A DNA stretch of 8,832 nucleotides from CAYVAP01 sp964343195 (GCA_964343195.1 CAYFIR010000186.1:1-8832), one strand, 5' to 3'; positions 1 to 6,325 are shown, counted from the first letter of the stretch. The notes: a model not told the origin generated them from the letters alone. Numbers and translations: made by a program.

Positions 1-54
1 CATACCTCTCTTTTGGCCTCCTACTGAGTAACAATTACTCTCAAAACAGCCGTT

Positions 55-91
55 CAGCCTCCCTGACCGTCATTATCGGTTAGGGAGGCTG
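55..91 (+). terminator. Probable intrinsic terminator of an upstream gene
   Basis: A 14-bp inverted repeat (arms 55-68 and 78-91, 9-base loop) is perfect except for one G65-T81 position. That position is a G-U wobble in a + strand transcript but an A-C mismatch in a - strand transcript, which favours a hairpin made by + strand transcription. The T-tract is not immediate: a run of nine T lies at 109-117, 17 bases after the stem. A small 6-bp stem (26-31 with 35-40) precedes it. The likely role is to end transcription of a gene whose coding part lies before the window. Confidence 0.6.
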
Positions 92-94
92 ATT

Positions 95-133
95 AATTCA
101 TGATTCGATTTTTTTTTGCGAATCATATGAATT
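95..133. repeat. AT-rich inverted repeat with T9 loop
   Basis: ATGATTCG at 100-107 is exactly complementary to CGAATCAT at 119-126. The pairing continues outward after a two-base bulge (AT, 127-128), with AATTC at 95-99 facing GAATT at 129-133. The loop (108-118) contains nine consecutive T. It may be part of the preceding termination region or an operator-like element before the mce operon. Its function is not known. Confidence 0.45.
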
Positions 134-201
134 CCTGCATATATTGAAAATACCCCGCATTTCCTAGTCTCGCTGTGCCTGCTGACCAAAGTCACCACCT
201 T

Positions 202-229
202 TTGTGTACGAAAGACCCTAATACCTTGA
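202..229 (+). promoter_or_regulatory. Weak candidate promoter for the mce-mmd operon
   Basis: A TTG at 202-204 lies 17 bases before TACCTTGA (222-229), an imperfect match to the Bacteroidota -7 box TAnnTTTG. A second, equally weak candidate is TATATTGA at 140-147, with TTTG ending at 118. One of the two would place the start of transcription upstream of mce. No better match is visible between the upstream terminator and the gene, so the call rests mainly on position. Confidence 0.25.
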
Positions 230-354
230 CACAACTCATCCAAAAACCCAAGATCATGGACTTATTTCGCCTCTGAACAGAGATGACAGATACATCAGAG
301 GATCTTTTCGTACACCCTCGTCATTTAGTCTGCCACTCTGATAAATCTGATCCT

Positions 355-762
355 ATGGATATCACCCACATTGAGCACATTGGCATTGCAGTCAAGGACC
401 TGGACGCTGCGATTTCCTACTACGAAAATGTTCTGGGTCTCAAATGTTACAGCATCGAGGAAGTAGCCGACCAAAAAGTCAAGACCGCCTTCTTTCAGGT
501 AGGCCAGACTAAAATCGAACTCCTCGAATCTACCTCTCCTGATGGCACCATCGCCAAGTTCATCGACAAGCGCGGTGAAGGTCTGCACCACATGGCGTTC
601 GCTGTAGATAGCGTTCAGACTGCTCTCGATGAAGCCGCAGAAAAAGATGTTCGCCTGATTGACTCCAAGCCACGGCCGGGAGCTGAGGGCCTGAACATCG
701 CGTTCCTGCATCCAAAGTCAACTTTTGGGACTCTTACTGAGCTTTGTGAGAAGCCGGAATAG
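355..762 (+). CDS. mce: Methylmalonyl-CoA epimerase
   Basis: This 135-residue enzyme of the vicinal-oxygen-chelate (glyoxalase) fold interconverts (R)- and (S)-methylmalonyl-CoA in the cytoplasm. The length is usual for the family. IEHIGIAVKDLDAAISYY (residues 6-23) opens the first beta-alpha-beta module, and GLHHMAFAV (76-84) belongs to the second. By comparison from memory with the Propionibacterium enzyme, the metal ligands should be H8, E55, one of H78/H79, and E129; E35/E36 lies where the catalytic base is expected. The frame is open back to ATG 283, but those 24 extra residues do not resemble the family, while the ATG at 355 gives the normal N-terminus. No Shine-Dalgarno sequence is visible. 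The gene is first in the decarboxylase operon, 125 bases before mmdA. The product call is firm and the start is likely. Confidence 0.95.
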   Translation: MDITHIEHIGIAVKDLDAAISYYENVLGLKCYSIEEVADQKVKTAFFQVGQTKIELLESTSPDGTIAKFIDKRGEGLHHMAFAVDSVQTALDEAAEKDVRLIDSKPRPGAEGLNIAFLHPKSTFGTLTELCEKPE

Positions 763-765
763 CAA

Positions 766-848
766 AAAGGGGTTGTGAGGTATATAGGGGCAATATGGTT
801 TATATAGTTAGTCCCGATATACCCCTTATCAACCCTATACACCCCTTT
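766..848 (+). promoter_or_regulatory. Structured mce-mmdA gap with alternative pairings
   Basis: AAAGGGGT (766-773) is exactly complementary to ACCCCTTT (841-848). Inside this frame GGTATAT (779-785) can pair with ATATACC (817-823), or the overlapping TATAGGG (783-789) with CCCTATA (833-839), but not both. The sequence ACCCCTT also occurs directly twice (821-827 and 841-847). The region starts right after the mce stop codon and ends about 40 bases before mmdA. It could be a regulatory leader, an mRNA processing site or a stabilising stem. The role is inferred and the pairings were read directly. Confidence 0.4.
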
Positions 849-852
849 CTGA

Positions 853-887
853 TTTTCAACTCGAACTTTCAATTAATCACTCCCATC
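853..887 (+). repeat. Loose 7-base-periodic run ending at the mmdA start
   Basis: The 35 bases before the mmdA ATG contain TTTTCAA, CTCGAAC and TTTCAAT in succession, followed by more T/C/A-rich sequence. The CAA/GAA cores are spaced 6, 7 and 8 bases apart, so the periodicity is weaker than in the other gaps. The composition and the placement directly against a start codon match the stricter runs before oadG, mmdC and mmdB. Confidence 0.35.
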
Positions 888-2447
888 ATGGGAAATGCTG
901 ATAAAATCCGCGAACTGGTGCAGAAGCGCCAGGAAGCGCGCCTGGGTGGCGGCGAAAAACGCATCGACGCCCAGCACGCCAAAGGCAAGTTTACCGCACG
1001 TGAACGCATCGAGATGCTCCTCGATGAAGGCTCATTTGAGGAGTACGACATGTTTGTCACCCACCACACGACCCACTTTGGACTTGACAAACAGAAGTAC
1101 CTCTCAGACGGCGTCATAACCGGGCACGGTACCATCGATGGGCGCCCGGTTTATGTGTTTTTTCAGGACTTTACCGTCTTTGGGGGATCGCTGTCCAAGG
1201 CCTACGCCAACAAGATCGTCAAGATCATGGACCAGGCCATGAAGGTAGGGGCTCCTGTGATCGCCATCAACGACTCGGGCGGTGCCCGTATCCAGGAAGG
1301 GGTACGTTCCCTGGCGGGTTATGCCGACATCTTCCAGCGTAACATCGACGCATCCGGGGTTATTCCTCAGATATCGGCCATCTTTGGGCCCTGCGCTGGT
1401 GGAGCGGTTTACTCTCCCGCCCTCACCGACTTCATACTCATGACGGAGGATACCAGCTACATGTTCGTCACCGGCCCCAAGGTAGCGCAAACCGTAACCG
1501 GTGAAAATATCACCGCCAGCGAGCTAGGGGGAGCCAATGTTCACGCCACCAAATCAGGGGTAGCCCACTTTGTCTCTCCTGATGAAGAAGAAGGCCTGGC
1601 CATGATCCGCAAGCTCCTCAGCTACCTGCCCCAAAACAACCTGGAGGATCCTCCCATTTTACCCACCGATGACCCCATCGATCGCCTTGATGATGATCTG
1701 AACCAGATCATCCCCGACTCGCCCAACATCCCTTACGATGTCAAGGACGTCATCTACCGGATCGTAGATGACAACGAGTTCCTGGAAGTCCAGCGTCAGT
1801 ATGCCCGTAACATCGTGATCGGCTTTGCCCGCTTCAACGGCATGCCCGTCGGTATCGTCGCCAACCAGCCCAGCTTCCTCGCCGGGGTACTGGACATTAA
1901 CAGCAGCCGCAAGGCCGCACGGTTTGTCCGATTCTGCGACGCCTTCAACATTCCGATTGTCACCCTGGTGGACGTACCTGGCTTCCTCCCTGGCTCCAGC
2001 CAGGAATACGAAGGCATCATCATCCACGGGGCCAAGCTCCTCTATGCCTATGGTGAGGCGACTGTCCCCAAGGTGACCATCATCCTGCGCAAAGCCTACG
2101 GCGGTGCCTATGACGTGATGAGTAGTAAGCACCTGCGAGGGGACGTCAACTACGCCTGGCCTAGCGCAGAGATTGCTGTAATGGGACCAAGAGGTGCTAT
2201 TGAGGTGCTTCACGCCAAGGATTTGAAAGGTTTCGAAGATGAGGACGAAAAGGCCAAGTTCATGGCAGAGAAGGAAGAAGAGTATCGGGACAAGTTTGCC
2301 AGCCCATATGAAGCTGCGGAGTATGGCTACATTGACGATGTGATCGAGCCACGCAATACGCGATTCCGCATCATTAGAGCACTCTCTGCACTGGCGACCA
2401 AGAAGCTCAGCAATCCGCCCAAAAAACATGGGAATGCGCCATTGTAA
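888..2447 (+). CDS. mmdA: Methylmalonyl-CoA decarboxylase alpha (carboxyltransferase) subunit
   Basis: This 519-residue protein with two crotonase-like carboxyltransferase domains transfers the carboxyl group of (S)-methylmalonyl-CoA to the biotin of the MmdC homologue, leaving propionyl-CoA. The N-terminal domain has ARERIEMLLD (37-46), DSGGARIQEG (129-138) and the acyl-CoA/oxyanion loop GPCAGGAVYSPAL (167-179). The C-terminal domain has TLVDVPGFLPG (359-369), HGAKLLYA (380-387), RKAYGGAYDVMSSKH (401-415) and AEIAVMGPRGA (427-437). The ATG at 888 gives MGNADKIRELVQKR, typical of the family. An in-frame ATG at 795 would add 31 atypical residues encoded by the structured gap. The same family includes propionyl-CoA carboxylase beta. 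The neighbouring membrane subunits and the absence of a biotin carboxylase gene point to the decarboxylase, although the protein could serve both. Confidence 0.95.
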   Translation: MGNADKIRELVQKRQEARLGGGEKRIDAQHAKGKFTARERIEMLLDEGSFEEYDMFVTHHTTHFGLDKQKYLSDGVITGHGTIDGRPVYVFFQDFTVFGGSLSKAYANKIVKIMDQAMKVGAPVIAINDSGGARIQEGVRSLAGYADIFQRNIDASGVIPQISAIFGPCAGGAVYSPALTDFILMTEDTSYMFVTGPKVAQTVTGENITASELGGANVHATKSGVAHFVSPDEEEGLAMIRKLLSYLPQNNLEDPPILPTDDPIDRLDDDLNQIIPDSPNIPYDVKDVIYRIVDDNEFLEVQRQYARNIVIGFARFNGMPVGIVANQPSFLAGVLDINSSRKAARFVRFCDAFNIPIVTLVDVPGFLPGSSQEYEGIIIHGAKLLYAYGEATVPKVTIILRKAYGGAYDVMSSKHLRGDVNYAWPSAEIAVMGPRGAIEVLHAKDLKGFEDEDEKAKFMAEKEEEYRDKFASPYEAAEYGYIDDVIEPRNTRFRIIRALSALATKKLSNPPKKHGNAPL

Positions 2448-2471
2448 TCCGATCGCTGCGCTGCGAGAAGG

Positions 2472-2491
2472 CAGACCGTTTCACTGCGAGA
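2472..2491 (+). repeat. Copy 1 of an intergenic block shared across oadG
   Basis: This 20-base block, just after mmdA, matches 2962-2981, just after oadG, at 17 of 20 positions. The nearby TGCGAGAAGGCAGA (2462-2475) matches TGCGAGAAGTCAGA (2991-3004) at 13 of 14, but there it lies after the block instead of before it. CTGCGAGA is itself repeated at 2461-2468 and 2484-2491. The two gaps therefore appear to be built of the same short units in a different order. Confidence 0.5.
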
Positions 2492-2547
2492 GGCGAGATA
2501 TGGTTCTCCCTAGCAGTTGTGAAAATAGCGGAATACTCTCGCTTCTC
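2488..2547 (+). repeat. Inverted repeat before oadG
   Basis: GAGAGGCGAGA (2488-2498) can pair with TCTCGCTTCTC (2537-2547) over 11 bp, with one G-U wobble and a 38-base loop. The right arm lies inside the C/T-rich heptad run that leads to the oadG start, so the heptads are complementary to purine-rich sequence nearer the mmdA end. The structure would lie in the mmdA-oadG intercistronic mRNA. Confidence 0.45.
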
Positions 2548-2576
2548 TCTTCTCACTTCTAAAAATCTGACTCTCA
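2535..2576 (+). repeat. 7-base tandem repeat run abutting the oadG start
   Basis: Six consecutive 7-base units run from 2535 to 2576. The units CTTCTCT and CTTCTCA (2542-2555) are followed by a third, CTTCTAA (2556-2562). The first unit (ACTCTCG) and last unit (ACTCTCA) match at 6 of 7 positions. The last unit includes the A of the oadG ATG. The units are degenerate, so this looks like a maintained sequence style and not a recent tandem duplication. Confidence 0.5.
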
Positions 2577-2956
2577 TGAATCCATACATTTTAGCGGGAC
2601 TTGGTTACCTGATTGTCTTCCTGGTGCTGGTTATGCTGTACCTGGTGTTCAACAACCTGCCTCGCATGCTGGGAAGTGTGACCCGAGTTCAGGCCAAGGC
2701 AAAGGAAATGACCGAAGCAGTCAAAGAAGCTGCGGCCCAGAGACAGGCAGGAAACAATGAAGCAGAAAGTAAACCACGGAAAGACGATGTGCTTACCGGG
2801 GAAATCAATGCTGCCATTGCCACTGCGCTGCACCTCTACCTAAATGAACAACACGACGACGAAGATTTGCGACTGACCATTCAGAGTATTTCCAGAAAAT
2901 ACTCACCATGGAGCAGTAAAATCTATGGCGTGATGAATCAGCCAAATCGAGGCTAA
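2576..2956 (+). CDS. OadG-family small membrane subunit of the Na+ pump decarboxylase
   Basis: This 126-residue protein has one N-terminal membrane helix (about residues 4-26, ILAGLGYLIVFLVLVMLYLVF). A charged, alanine-rich cytoplasmic linker follows (about 35-70). The conserved C-terminal segment has GEINAAIATALHLYL (75-89) and YSPWSSKIYG (109-118), which I associate with Bacteroidota members of the OadG/MmdD group. Such subunits anchor and stabilise the decarboxylase complex, linking the soluble alpha subunit and biotin carrier to the membrane pump. The ATG at 2576 begins the helix cleanly. An upstream in-frame GTG at 2519 would translate the heptad run and is unlikely. It sits between mmdA and mmdC, the usual position. 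Whether to call it gamma or delta subunit is a naming issue; membership in the complex is well supported by context. Confidence 0.85.
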   Translation: MNPYILAGLGYLIVFLVLVMLYLVFNNLPRMLGSVTRVQAKAKEMTEAVKEAAAQRQAGNNEAESKPRKDDVLTGEINAAIATALHLYLNEQHDDEDLRLTIQSISRKYSPWSSKIYGVMNQPNRG

Positions 2957-2961
2957 GGAAT

Positions 2962-2981
2962 CAGACCGCTTCGCTGCCAGA
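2962..2981 (+). repeat. Copy 2 of an intergenic block shared across oadG
   Basis: This block begins five bases after the oadG stop codon and matches 2472-2491, after the mmdA stop, at 17 of 20 positions. A second shared unit, TGCGAGAAGTCAGA (2991-3004), follows it. It is thus a post-stop intergenic element present twice in the same operon. Confidence 0.5.
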
Positions 2982-3047
2982 TCAGGTTGTTGCGAGAAGT
3001 CAGAGGTGAGACAACAAGCAACTCCCCTGATAGACATAGCTGATCTG
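2978..3047 (+). repeat. Inverted repeats with competing pairings, oadG-mmdC gap
   Basis: ATCAGG (2981-2986) can pair with CCTGAT (3026-3031), and GTTGC (2989-2993) with GCAAC (3018-3022), giving a two-part stem with small internal bulges. Alternatively CAGATCAG (2978-2985) pairs perfectly with CTGATCTG (3040-3047). The two structures share the same left arm and exclude each other. They lie in the 165-base gap, the longest in the operon. A regulatory role is possible but not shown. Confidence 0.4.
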
Positions 3048-3086
3048 ACCTTTCTGTCCGCCTCAGGTAGTTGACTTCCTATATTA

Positions 3087-3114
3087 CGAATCACGAGTTA
3101 CGAATTTCGAATTC
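3087..3114 (+). repeat. Four phased heptads before mmdC
   Basis: Four exact 7-base units each begin with CGA: CGAATCA and CGAGTTA come first, then two variants of CGAATTY. One more 7-base interval (3115-3121) follows and the mmdC ATG comes directly after it at 3122. This is one of the cleanest examples of the 7-base style in the window. Confidence 0.6.
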
Positions 3115-3121
3115 CTTTCCC

Positions 3122-3541
3122 ATGAAAGAATTTAGCTTTAAAATAAACGGTAATGCCTACCAGGTCCATATCCACAGTGTCGAGGATGATAAGGCCGAGG
3201 TAGAAGTTAATGGTACCCGCTATGACGTTCAGTTGGAGCAGAAAGTAAAAACGTCCAAGACTCCGAAGCTGGTACGTGGCAAGACCCCCAAACACAGGGG
3301 ACAGCACCAGTCTCTTACCTCCAAAAAAGTCGCCACAGTGGTCGCCCCTCTGCCAGGCACCATCACTGAGCTAAAGGTTAAAGAAGGGGACACAGTGGAA
3401 AAAGAGCAATTGCTCATGCTGATGGAGGCCATGAAGATGGAAAACCGGGTCCTGGCAGAATCTGCCGGAACCATCAAGTCCATCAAAGTCTCCGAAGGGG
3501 AAAATGTACTTCAGGGCCAGGTGTTAATTGAGTTGGAATAG
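3122..3541 (+). CDS. mmdC: Biotin carboxyl carrier subunit of methylmalonyl-CoA decarboxylase
   Basis: This 139-residue soluble protein carries the carboxyl group from MmdA to MmdB on a covalently bound biotin. The C-terminal half (about 68-139) is a biotinyl/lipoyl domain with APLPGT (75-80) and the biotinylation motif EAMKM (102-106), where K105 should be the modified lysine; the partner hairpin is AESAGTIKSIKVSEGENV (112-129). The N-terminal part (1-40, MKEFSFKINGNAYQVHI) is the extra beta module usual in decarboxylase and transcarboxylase carriers. The linker (41-67) is lysine-rich and lacks the long proline/alanine stretch seen in many homologues. ATG 3122 gives the natural N-terminus; extension to a TTG at 3071 would translate the heptads. 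Biotin must be attached by a BirA-type ligase encoded elsewhere. Confidence 0.93.
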   Translation: MKEFSFKINGNAYQVHIHSVEDDKAEVEVNGTRYDVQLEQKVKTSKTPKLVRGKTPKHRGQHQSLTSKKVATVVAPLPGTITELKVKEGDTVEKEQLLMLMEAMKMENRVLAESAGTIKSIKVSEGENVLQGQVLIELE

Positions 3542-3565
3542 TTCAGAGTTCAAGGTTTAAAGTTT
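3541..3565 (+). repeat. Heptads starting at the mmdC stop (left arm of a long stem)
   Basis: Units GTTCAGA and GTTCAAG are followed by GTTTAAA and a partial fourth, beginning at the last base of the mmdC stop codon. The 25 bases can pair with 3608-3632 at 20 of 25 positions counting G-U wobbles. The 42-base loop contains its own 5-bp hairpin (GCCTG 3566-3570 with CAGGC 3580-3584). Confidence 0.55.
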
Positions 3566-3609
3566 GCCTGAATTGACTCCAGGCGGAACTGGAACCGAGC
3601 AGATGTAAA

Positions 3610-3644
3610 ACTTGGAACATTCAACCTTCAACTAAGAAACTCAA
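3610..3644 (+). repeat. Five phased heptads abutting the mmdB start
   Basis: Five 7-base units fill the space up to the ATG at 3645. ACATTCA (3617-3623) and ACCTTCA (3624-3630) are the clearest, and the first four units begin with AC. The first part (to 3632) is the right arm complementary to the heptads after the mmdC stop. ACATTCAAC recurs identically at 8752-8760 outside this operon. Confidence 0.55.
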
Positions 3645-4799
3645 ATGGAAGGCATATTAACTTTCTGGCAATATACCGGCTTCGCGAATGCAAGCTGGGG
3701 TAACCTGATCATGATCGCAGTAGGCCTGGTATTTATCTTCCTGGCCATCCGCTACGAATACGAGCCATTGCTGCTGGTACCTATTGGATTTGGTATCATC
3801 ATTGGCAACATCCCTTTTATGCTGAATGCAGGGTTGCAAATCGGACTTTACGAGGATGGATCTGTTCTTAATTACCTCTATCAAGGAGTAGCTCGGGGGG
3901 TTTATCCGCCCCTTATTTTCCTCGGTATTGGGGCCATGACGGACTTTTCAACCCTGATTTCCAGTCCCAGGCTAATGCTCCTCGGCGCTGCTGCCCAGGT
4001 GGGGATCTTTCTCACATTTCTTGGAGCTATCGCACTGGGATTCCTCCCAGCCGAGGCTGGTGCTATTGGCATCATTGGCGGAGCTGACGGTCCTACCGCG
4101 ATTTTCCTTTCTTCCAAACTAGCCAATGGCCTGAACGGAACCCAAAACCTTATCGGCCCAATCGCCATTGCGGCTTATAGCTACATGGCCCTGGTTCCGG
4201 TAATACAACCCCCCATTATGCGGCTGCTTACCTCCCAAAAAGAGCGCAGGATCCGCATGAAGCCCCCTCGGGCAGTTACCCAACAGGAAAAAATCCTGTT
4301 TCCAATTCTGGGGCTGTTACTTACCACCTTCCTGGCACCTAGTGCCCTGCCATTGCTGGGAATGCTGTTCTTTGGAAACCTGCTAAAGGAATCCACCGTT
4401 ACGAATCGTCTGGCAGATACAGCCCGAAAAGCCATGATCGACATTGTAACCATCCTGTTGGGGGTTACCGTCGGAGCCTCTACCCAGGCTGATGTATTCC
4501 TGACAGAGCAATCCATGCTGATTTTTGTCCTCGGAGCGGTTTCCTTTATTATTGCGACCGCAGGTGGAGTATTATTTGCCAAAGTCATGAACCTGTTCCT
4601 CAAGGCAGATAATAAAATCAATCCACTGGTAGGCGCAGCCGGGGTCTCAGCAGTACCAGACAGTGCACGGGTCGTGCAGCATGAAGGATTGAGATACGAC
4701 CCCAACAATCACCTGCTCATGCATGCCATGGCCCCCAATATTTCCGGGGTGATAGGATCAGCCATTGCGGCGGGTATCCTGTTGAGTTTCCTTGGCTAG
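3645..4799 (+). CDS. mmdB: Sodium-pumping decarboxylase beta subunit
   Basis: This 384-residue polytopic membrane protein takes the carboxyl group from carboxybiotin, releases CO2 and couples this to Na+ export. Hydrophobic segments are visible at about 20-36, 42-60, 85-100, 108-135, 168-192, 217-245, 263-278, 290-316 and 353-383. The family signature GIIGGADGPT (142-151) contains D148, which corresponds to the essential Asp203 of Klebsiella OadB. INPLVGAAGVSAVPDSARVV (325-344) contains N326, G330, S335 and R342, matching OadB Asn373, Gly377, Ser382 and Arg389 in spacing. AYSYMALVPVIQPP (177-190) is also typical. All pump residues I can check are present, so it should be functional. It is the last subunit gene of the complex; no terminator follows before the next gene. 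The same family serves oxaloacetate and glutaconyl-CoA decarboxylases, and the substrate is set by MmdA. Confidence 0.95.
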   Translation: MEGILTFWQYTGFANASWGNLIMIAVGLVFIFLAIRYEYEPLLLVPIGFGIIIGNIPFMLNAGLQIGLYEDGSVLNYLYQGVARGVYPPLIFLGIGAMTDFSTLISSPRLMLLGAAAQVGIFLTFLGAIALGFLPAEAGAIGIIGGADGPTAIFLSSKLANGLNGTQNLIGPIAIAAYSYMALVPVIQPPIMRLLTSQKERRIRMKPPRAVTQQEKILFPILGLLLTTFLAPSALPLLGMLFFGNLLKESTVTNRLADTARKAMIDIVTILLGVTVGASTQADVFLTEQSMLIFVLGAVSFIIATAGGVLFAKVMNLFLKADNKINPLVGAAGVSAVPDSARVVQHEGLRYDPNNHLLMHAMAPNISGVIGSAIAAGILLSFLG

Positions 4800-4880
4800 C
4801 ATTCGCAAAAACGGACTATCCACTAATTCACCACAAGAGTTACTTCAACCAGTAGATATAGATCTGAATACCATAATCCT

Positions 4881-6173
4881 ATGAAATACGCACTAGGTGA
4901 CACACCATTTGTTACGGCTAAGGAAGCTGTAAAATATGTCAAATCCGGAGACCGGGTGTTTGTACAGAGTGTTTCCATGACCCCTCACAAGTTACTTGAA
5001 GCACTGTGTAATCGATATGAAGAAGTTGAGGATGTCGAGCTCGTCCATATCCATACAGAAGGCGCAGCTCCCTACGTAGAGCCTCCCTATACACAGGCCT
5101 TTAACCACAAGGCAATGTTTGTAGGAAGCAACGTACGTAAGGCTGTTTCTTCGGGGCATGCGGACTATATTCCGGTATTCCTCAGTGAAATGCCTTTGCT
5201 ATTCCGCCGGGGTATCCTTCCTATTGATGTAGCATTTATCCAGGTTTCTCCCCCTGACAGCCATGGATATTGTTCGCTGGGTTCATCCGTCGATGTGACA
5301 CTGGGGGGACTGGAGTCTGCCAAGGTTGTCATTGCAGAAATCAACCCTCAGGCACCAAGGACCCACGGGGATGGAATCATCCATATCAGGGAAATCGACT
5401 ATGCCGTTGAAGTTGACTATCCACTTCACCAGGTGATGCCCCGCGAAAGTACTGAAATCGAAACCCGCATCGGGCAGTATATCGCCGACATGGTGGAAGA
5501 CGGCGCGACCCTGCAGATGGGTATCGGTGGCATTCCGGATGCTGTGCTCAAGCAACTCGGGGACCGCAAGCGTCTGGGAATTCATACCGAGATGTTCTCC
5601 GATGGGCTGATCGACCTTGTGAACAAGGGAATCGTAACTGGAGAAGAAAAAAAGGTACTTCCCGGTAAGGTGACAGCAACCTTTGTCATGGGTAGCAAGC
5701 GCGTATATGACTTTATCGACGACAACCCTATGGTCGTCATGAAGGATGCTGCCTATACCAATGACACCGCCATCATCCGCCAGAATCCCAAGGTAACTGC
5801 GATTAACAGCGCCATTGAGATCGACCTGACAGGCCAGATTTGTGCAGACTCCATTGGTCCACGTCAGTTCTCGGGCGTAGGGGGACAAATGGACTTCATC
5901 CGGGGAGCCTCTCTTTCTCCAGGTGGGAAGCCCATCATAGCCCTGAGTGCAGCGACTCACAAAGGCATCAGCAAGATTGTGCCCTTCCTGAAAGAAGGGG
6001 CCAGTGTGACCACCACCCGGGCCCACGTCCACTACGTGGTTACCGAGTACGGAGTTGCTAACCTTTACGGCAAGAGCCTGCGCGAACGTGCCAAAGAGCT
6101 GATAAAAATCGCCCACCCTGACCATCAGGAAGGACTTGAAAAAGCAGCTTTCGAGCGGTTCAAACGGTTGTAA
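4881..6173 (+). CDS. Acetyl-CoA hydrolase / family I CoA-transferase
   Basis: This 430-residue protein belongs to the acetyl-CoA hydrolase/4-hydroxybutyrate CoA-transferase family, which moves CoA between carboxylic acids through a glutamyl-CoA intermediate. SPPDSHGYCSLG (123-134) and GIGGIPDAVL (214-223) are family motifs. LGIHTEMFSDG (232-242) contains E237, the expected catalytic glutamate. GVGGQMDFIRGA (332-343) and TEYGVANLYGKSLRERA (388-404) form the C-terminal CoA-binding region. The length fits the 4-hydroxybutyrate or butyryl-CoA:acetate group better than the roughly 500-residue YgfH/Ach1 group. No signal peptide is present, so it should be cytoplasmic. It lies 81 bases after mmdB with no terminator between and is followed by a strong one, so it is probably cotranscribed with the decarboxylase. 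A role as propionyl-CoA:acetate or :succinate transferase fits this context but is inferred. Confidence 0.9.
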   Translation: MKYALGDTPFVTAKEAVKYVKSGDRVFVQSVSMTPHKLLEALCNRYEEVEDVELVHIHTEGAAPYVEPPYTQAFNHKAMFVGSNVRKAVSSGHADYIPVFLSEMPLLFRRGILPIDVAFIQVSPPDSHGYCSLGSSVDVTLGGLESAKVVIAEINPQAPRTHGDGIIHIREIDYAVEVDYPLHQVMPRESTEIETRIGQYIADMVEDGATLQMGIGGIPDAVLKQLGDRKRLGIHTEMFSDGLIDLVNKGIVTGEEKKVLPGKVTATFVMGSKRVYDFIDDNPMVVMKDAAYTNDTAIIRQNPKVTAINSAIEIDLTGQICADSIGPRQFSGVGGQMDFIRGASLSPGGKPIIALSAATHKGISKIVPFLKEGASVTTTRAHVHYVVTEYGVANLYGKSLRERAKELIKIAHPDHQEGLEKAAFERFKRL

Positions 6174-6202
6174 CAAAGGCGAATACAACTGCTAATATCA
6201 GA

Positions 6203-6243
6203 GCCCTGCCAGGATTAATTAACATCCTGGCAGGGCATTTTCT
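6203..6243 (+). terminator. Strong intrinsic terminator closing the operon
   Basis: A perfect 13-bp stem, GCCCTGCCAGGAT (6203-6215) with ATCCTGGCAGGGC (6224-6236), has an 8-base AT loop and is followed by ATTTTCTATTTCTT. It begins 29 bases after the CoA-transferase stop codon. It separates the propionate module from the peptidase gene. Confidence 0.9.
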
Positions 6244-6325
6244 ATTTCTTACTGCAATTTGGCACAATTCAGGACTAAAGAGGTATTCCAGCCCGAGCCT
6301 TTCAACATCGGCCGGTTATTTTCTC

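Noticed and set aside
283..354. 24-residue N-terminal extension of the epimerase from ATG 283
   Set aside because: The extra residues do not resemble the family, and ATG 355 gives the standard length and N-terminus. The short palindrome CTCTGAACAGAG directly before 283 was not enough to change this.
795..887. 31-residue extension of MmdA from ATG 795
   Set aside because: It would translate the structured gap and repeat run, is unlike the family, and ATG 888 gives a typical start.
5283..6188. 301-codon open frame on the - strand, antisense to the CoA-transferase
   Set aside because: It is a shadow of a well-supported gene with no recognisable domain; the conserved motifs are all on the + strand. 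The same applies to the 256-codon - strand frame at 1659-2429.
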